A stretch of 64,000 nt of DNA from contig MU004182.1 in assembly GCA_010093605.1 (NCBI GenBank), forward strand, positions 2,589,195-2,653,194, given 5' to 3'. Below, one piece after another: positions 63,560-64,000 of this stretch (position 1 is its first letter; every line of letters starts with the position of its first letter). The notes beneath the pieces are model-generated. The model was not told where the DNA came from. It worked only from the letters and a program-made list of their open reading frames with translations, and searched no databases. Made by a program: the position numbers and the translations under genes. The stretch comes from Lophium mytilinum (Eukaryota; Ascomycota; Dothideomycetes; Mytilinidiales; Mytilinidiaceae).

Positions 63560-64000
63560 CTACTCCCCCTCCATCTCTTTGCCCACCGCACCCCCATGCC
63601 GAGCCCGAAGCTCCCGCGCAACTTCCTGCTCAAAGTACACCTCAAAGATCTTCGGGCTCATCTCACGCACGGCGGGATACACCTCCTCCATCATCATCAC
63701 CTCAAGCCGTCGGACCTCGACGCCTGTTAGATTATTCGGATGCCGCTCCACTATCTCCTGGAGCACCTGTGCCCACGCTTGACGTGGTGTATTAGTGCGG
63801 ACTGCACGAGTTACCTCTTCTATCACCGCAAGCTTTAGACGCTGCGTGAGGACCTCTGGATCTGAATTGATCTCCCAGTCATTGTCCTCTAGTTCCGATA
63901 GGGTCAGGTCATCTATATCGGAATCGCAAGATGAAGGACCCGTCTCTGCATCATCCGTGTCTATGTCAGAGCTATCATTAGTTCCTTCGGTGGCATCCGA
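63560..64000 (-). CDS. 3' end of an acidic protein, cut by the window edge
   Basis: The frame is open from the window edge (64000) to the stop at 63560: 146 codons, 5' part missing. The visible N-terminal portion is acidic (SDIDTDDAE, SDIDDLTLSELEDNDWEIN), followed by a helical region (EEVTRAVRTNTPRQAWAQVLQ) and a charged end. No family recognised. The missing part may hold the diagnostic domain. Confidence 0.5.
   Translation of the reverse strand, partial: SDATEGTNDSSDIDTDDAETGPSSCDSDIDDLTLSELEDNDWEINSDPEVLTQRLKLAVIEEVTRAVRTNTPRQAWAQVLQEIVERHPNNLTGVEVRRLEVMMMEEVYPAVREMSPKIFEVYFEQEVARELRARHGGAVGKEMEGE

Overview
The window is nuclear DNA of a filamentous ascomycete (Pezizomycotina). The evidence is dense genes broken by short introns of 45-130 bp with GT..AG ends and CTAAC-type branch sites, a Zn2Cys6 regulator, a siderophore transporter, a cytochrome b5-acyl-CoA dehydrogenase fusion, and small C-to-T worn transposons of the kind left by repeat-induced point mutation. 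Placement in Dothideomycetes is a guess. Coding exons were joined by eye, keeping frame and splice signals; I found no rRNA, tRNA, CRISPR array or retroelement.

Left third (about 271-16917): a compact metabolic cluster with two paralogous Fe(II)/2-oxoglutarate oxygenases of the PhyH/FtmOx1 type, an NmrA-like reductase, a Zn2Cys6 regulator, a RidA-like protein, two short-chain dehydrogenases, a class-III (ornithine-type) aminotransferase and an amino acid/GABA-type permease. There is no PKS, NRPS or terpene synthase. Three gene pairs are divergent (oxygenase/NmrA, RidA/oxygenase, permease/SDR). The set suggests catabolism or remodelling of an amine or amino-acid-derived compound, with RidA clearing reactive enamines or imines made by the PLP enzyme. 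A nested pair of DNA transposons (5198-6630) sits between the regulator and RidA.

Middle (17-38 kb): a cytochrome b5-acyl-CoA dehydrogenase, a small cupin, a GH92 alpha-mannosidase whose frame continues past its stop into a membrane anchor, a Kha1-type K+/H+ antiporter, a decayed 108-bp tandem array interrupted by a MITE, a ubiquitin-specific protease, an MFS transporter and a secreted repeat protein.

Right (38-64 kb): a siderophore-type MFS transporter with a perfect SreA-type GATA site upstream, the retromer sorting nexin Vps5, a Pro/Gln-rich putative nuclear protein, a disordered acidic protein, a basic small protein, a paraoxonase-like beta-propeller protein, a DUF2828/vWA protein, a second copy of the MITE, a possible small membrane protein, the kinetochore protein Ame1/CENP-U divergent from a twin-CX9C protein, a RING finger protein and the 3' part of an acidic protein cut by the window edge.
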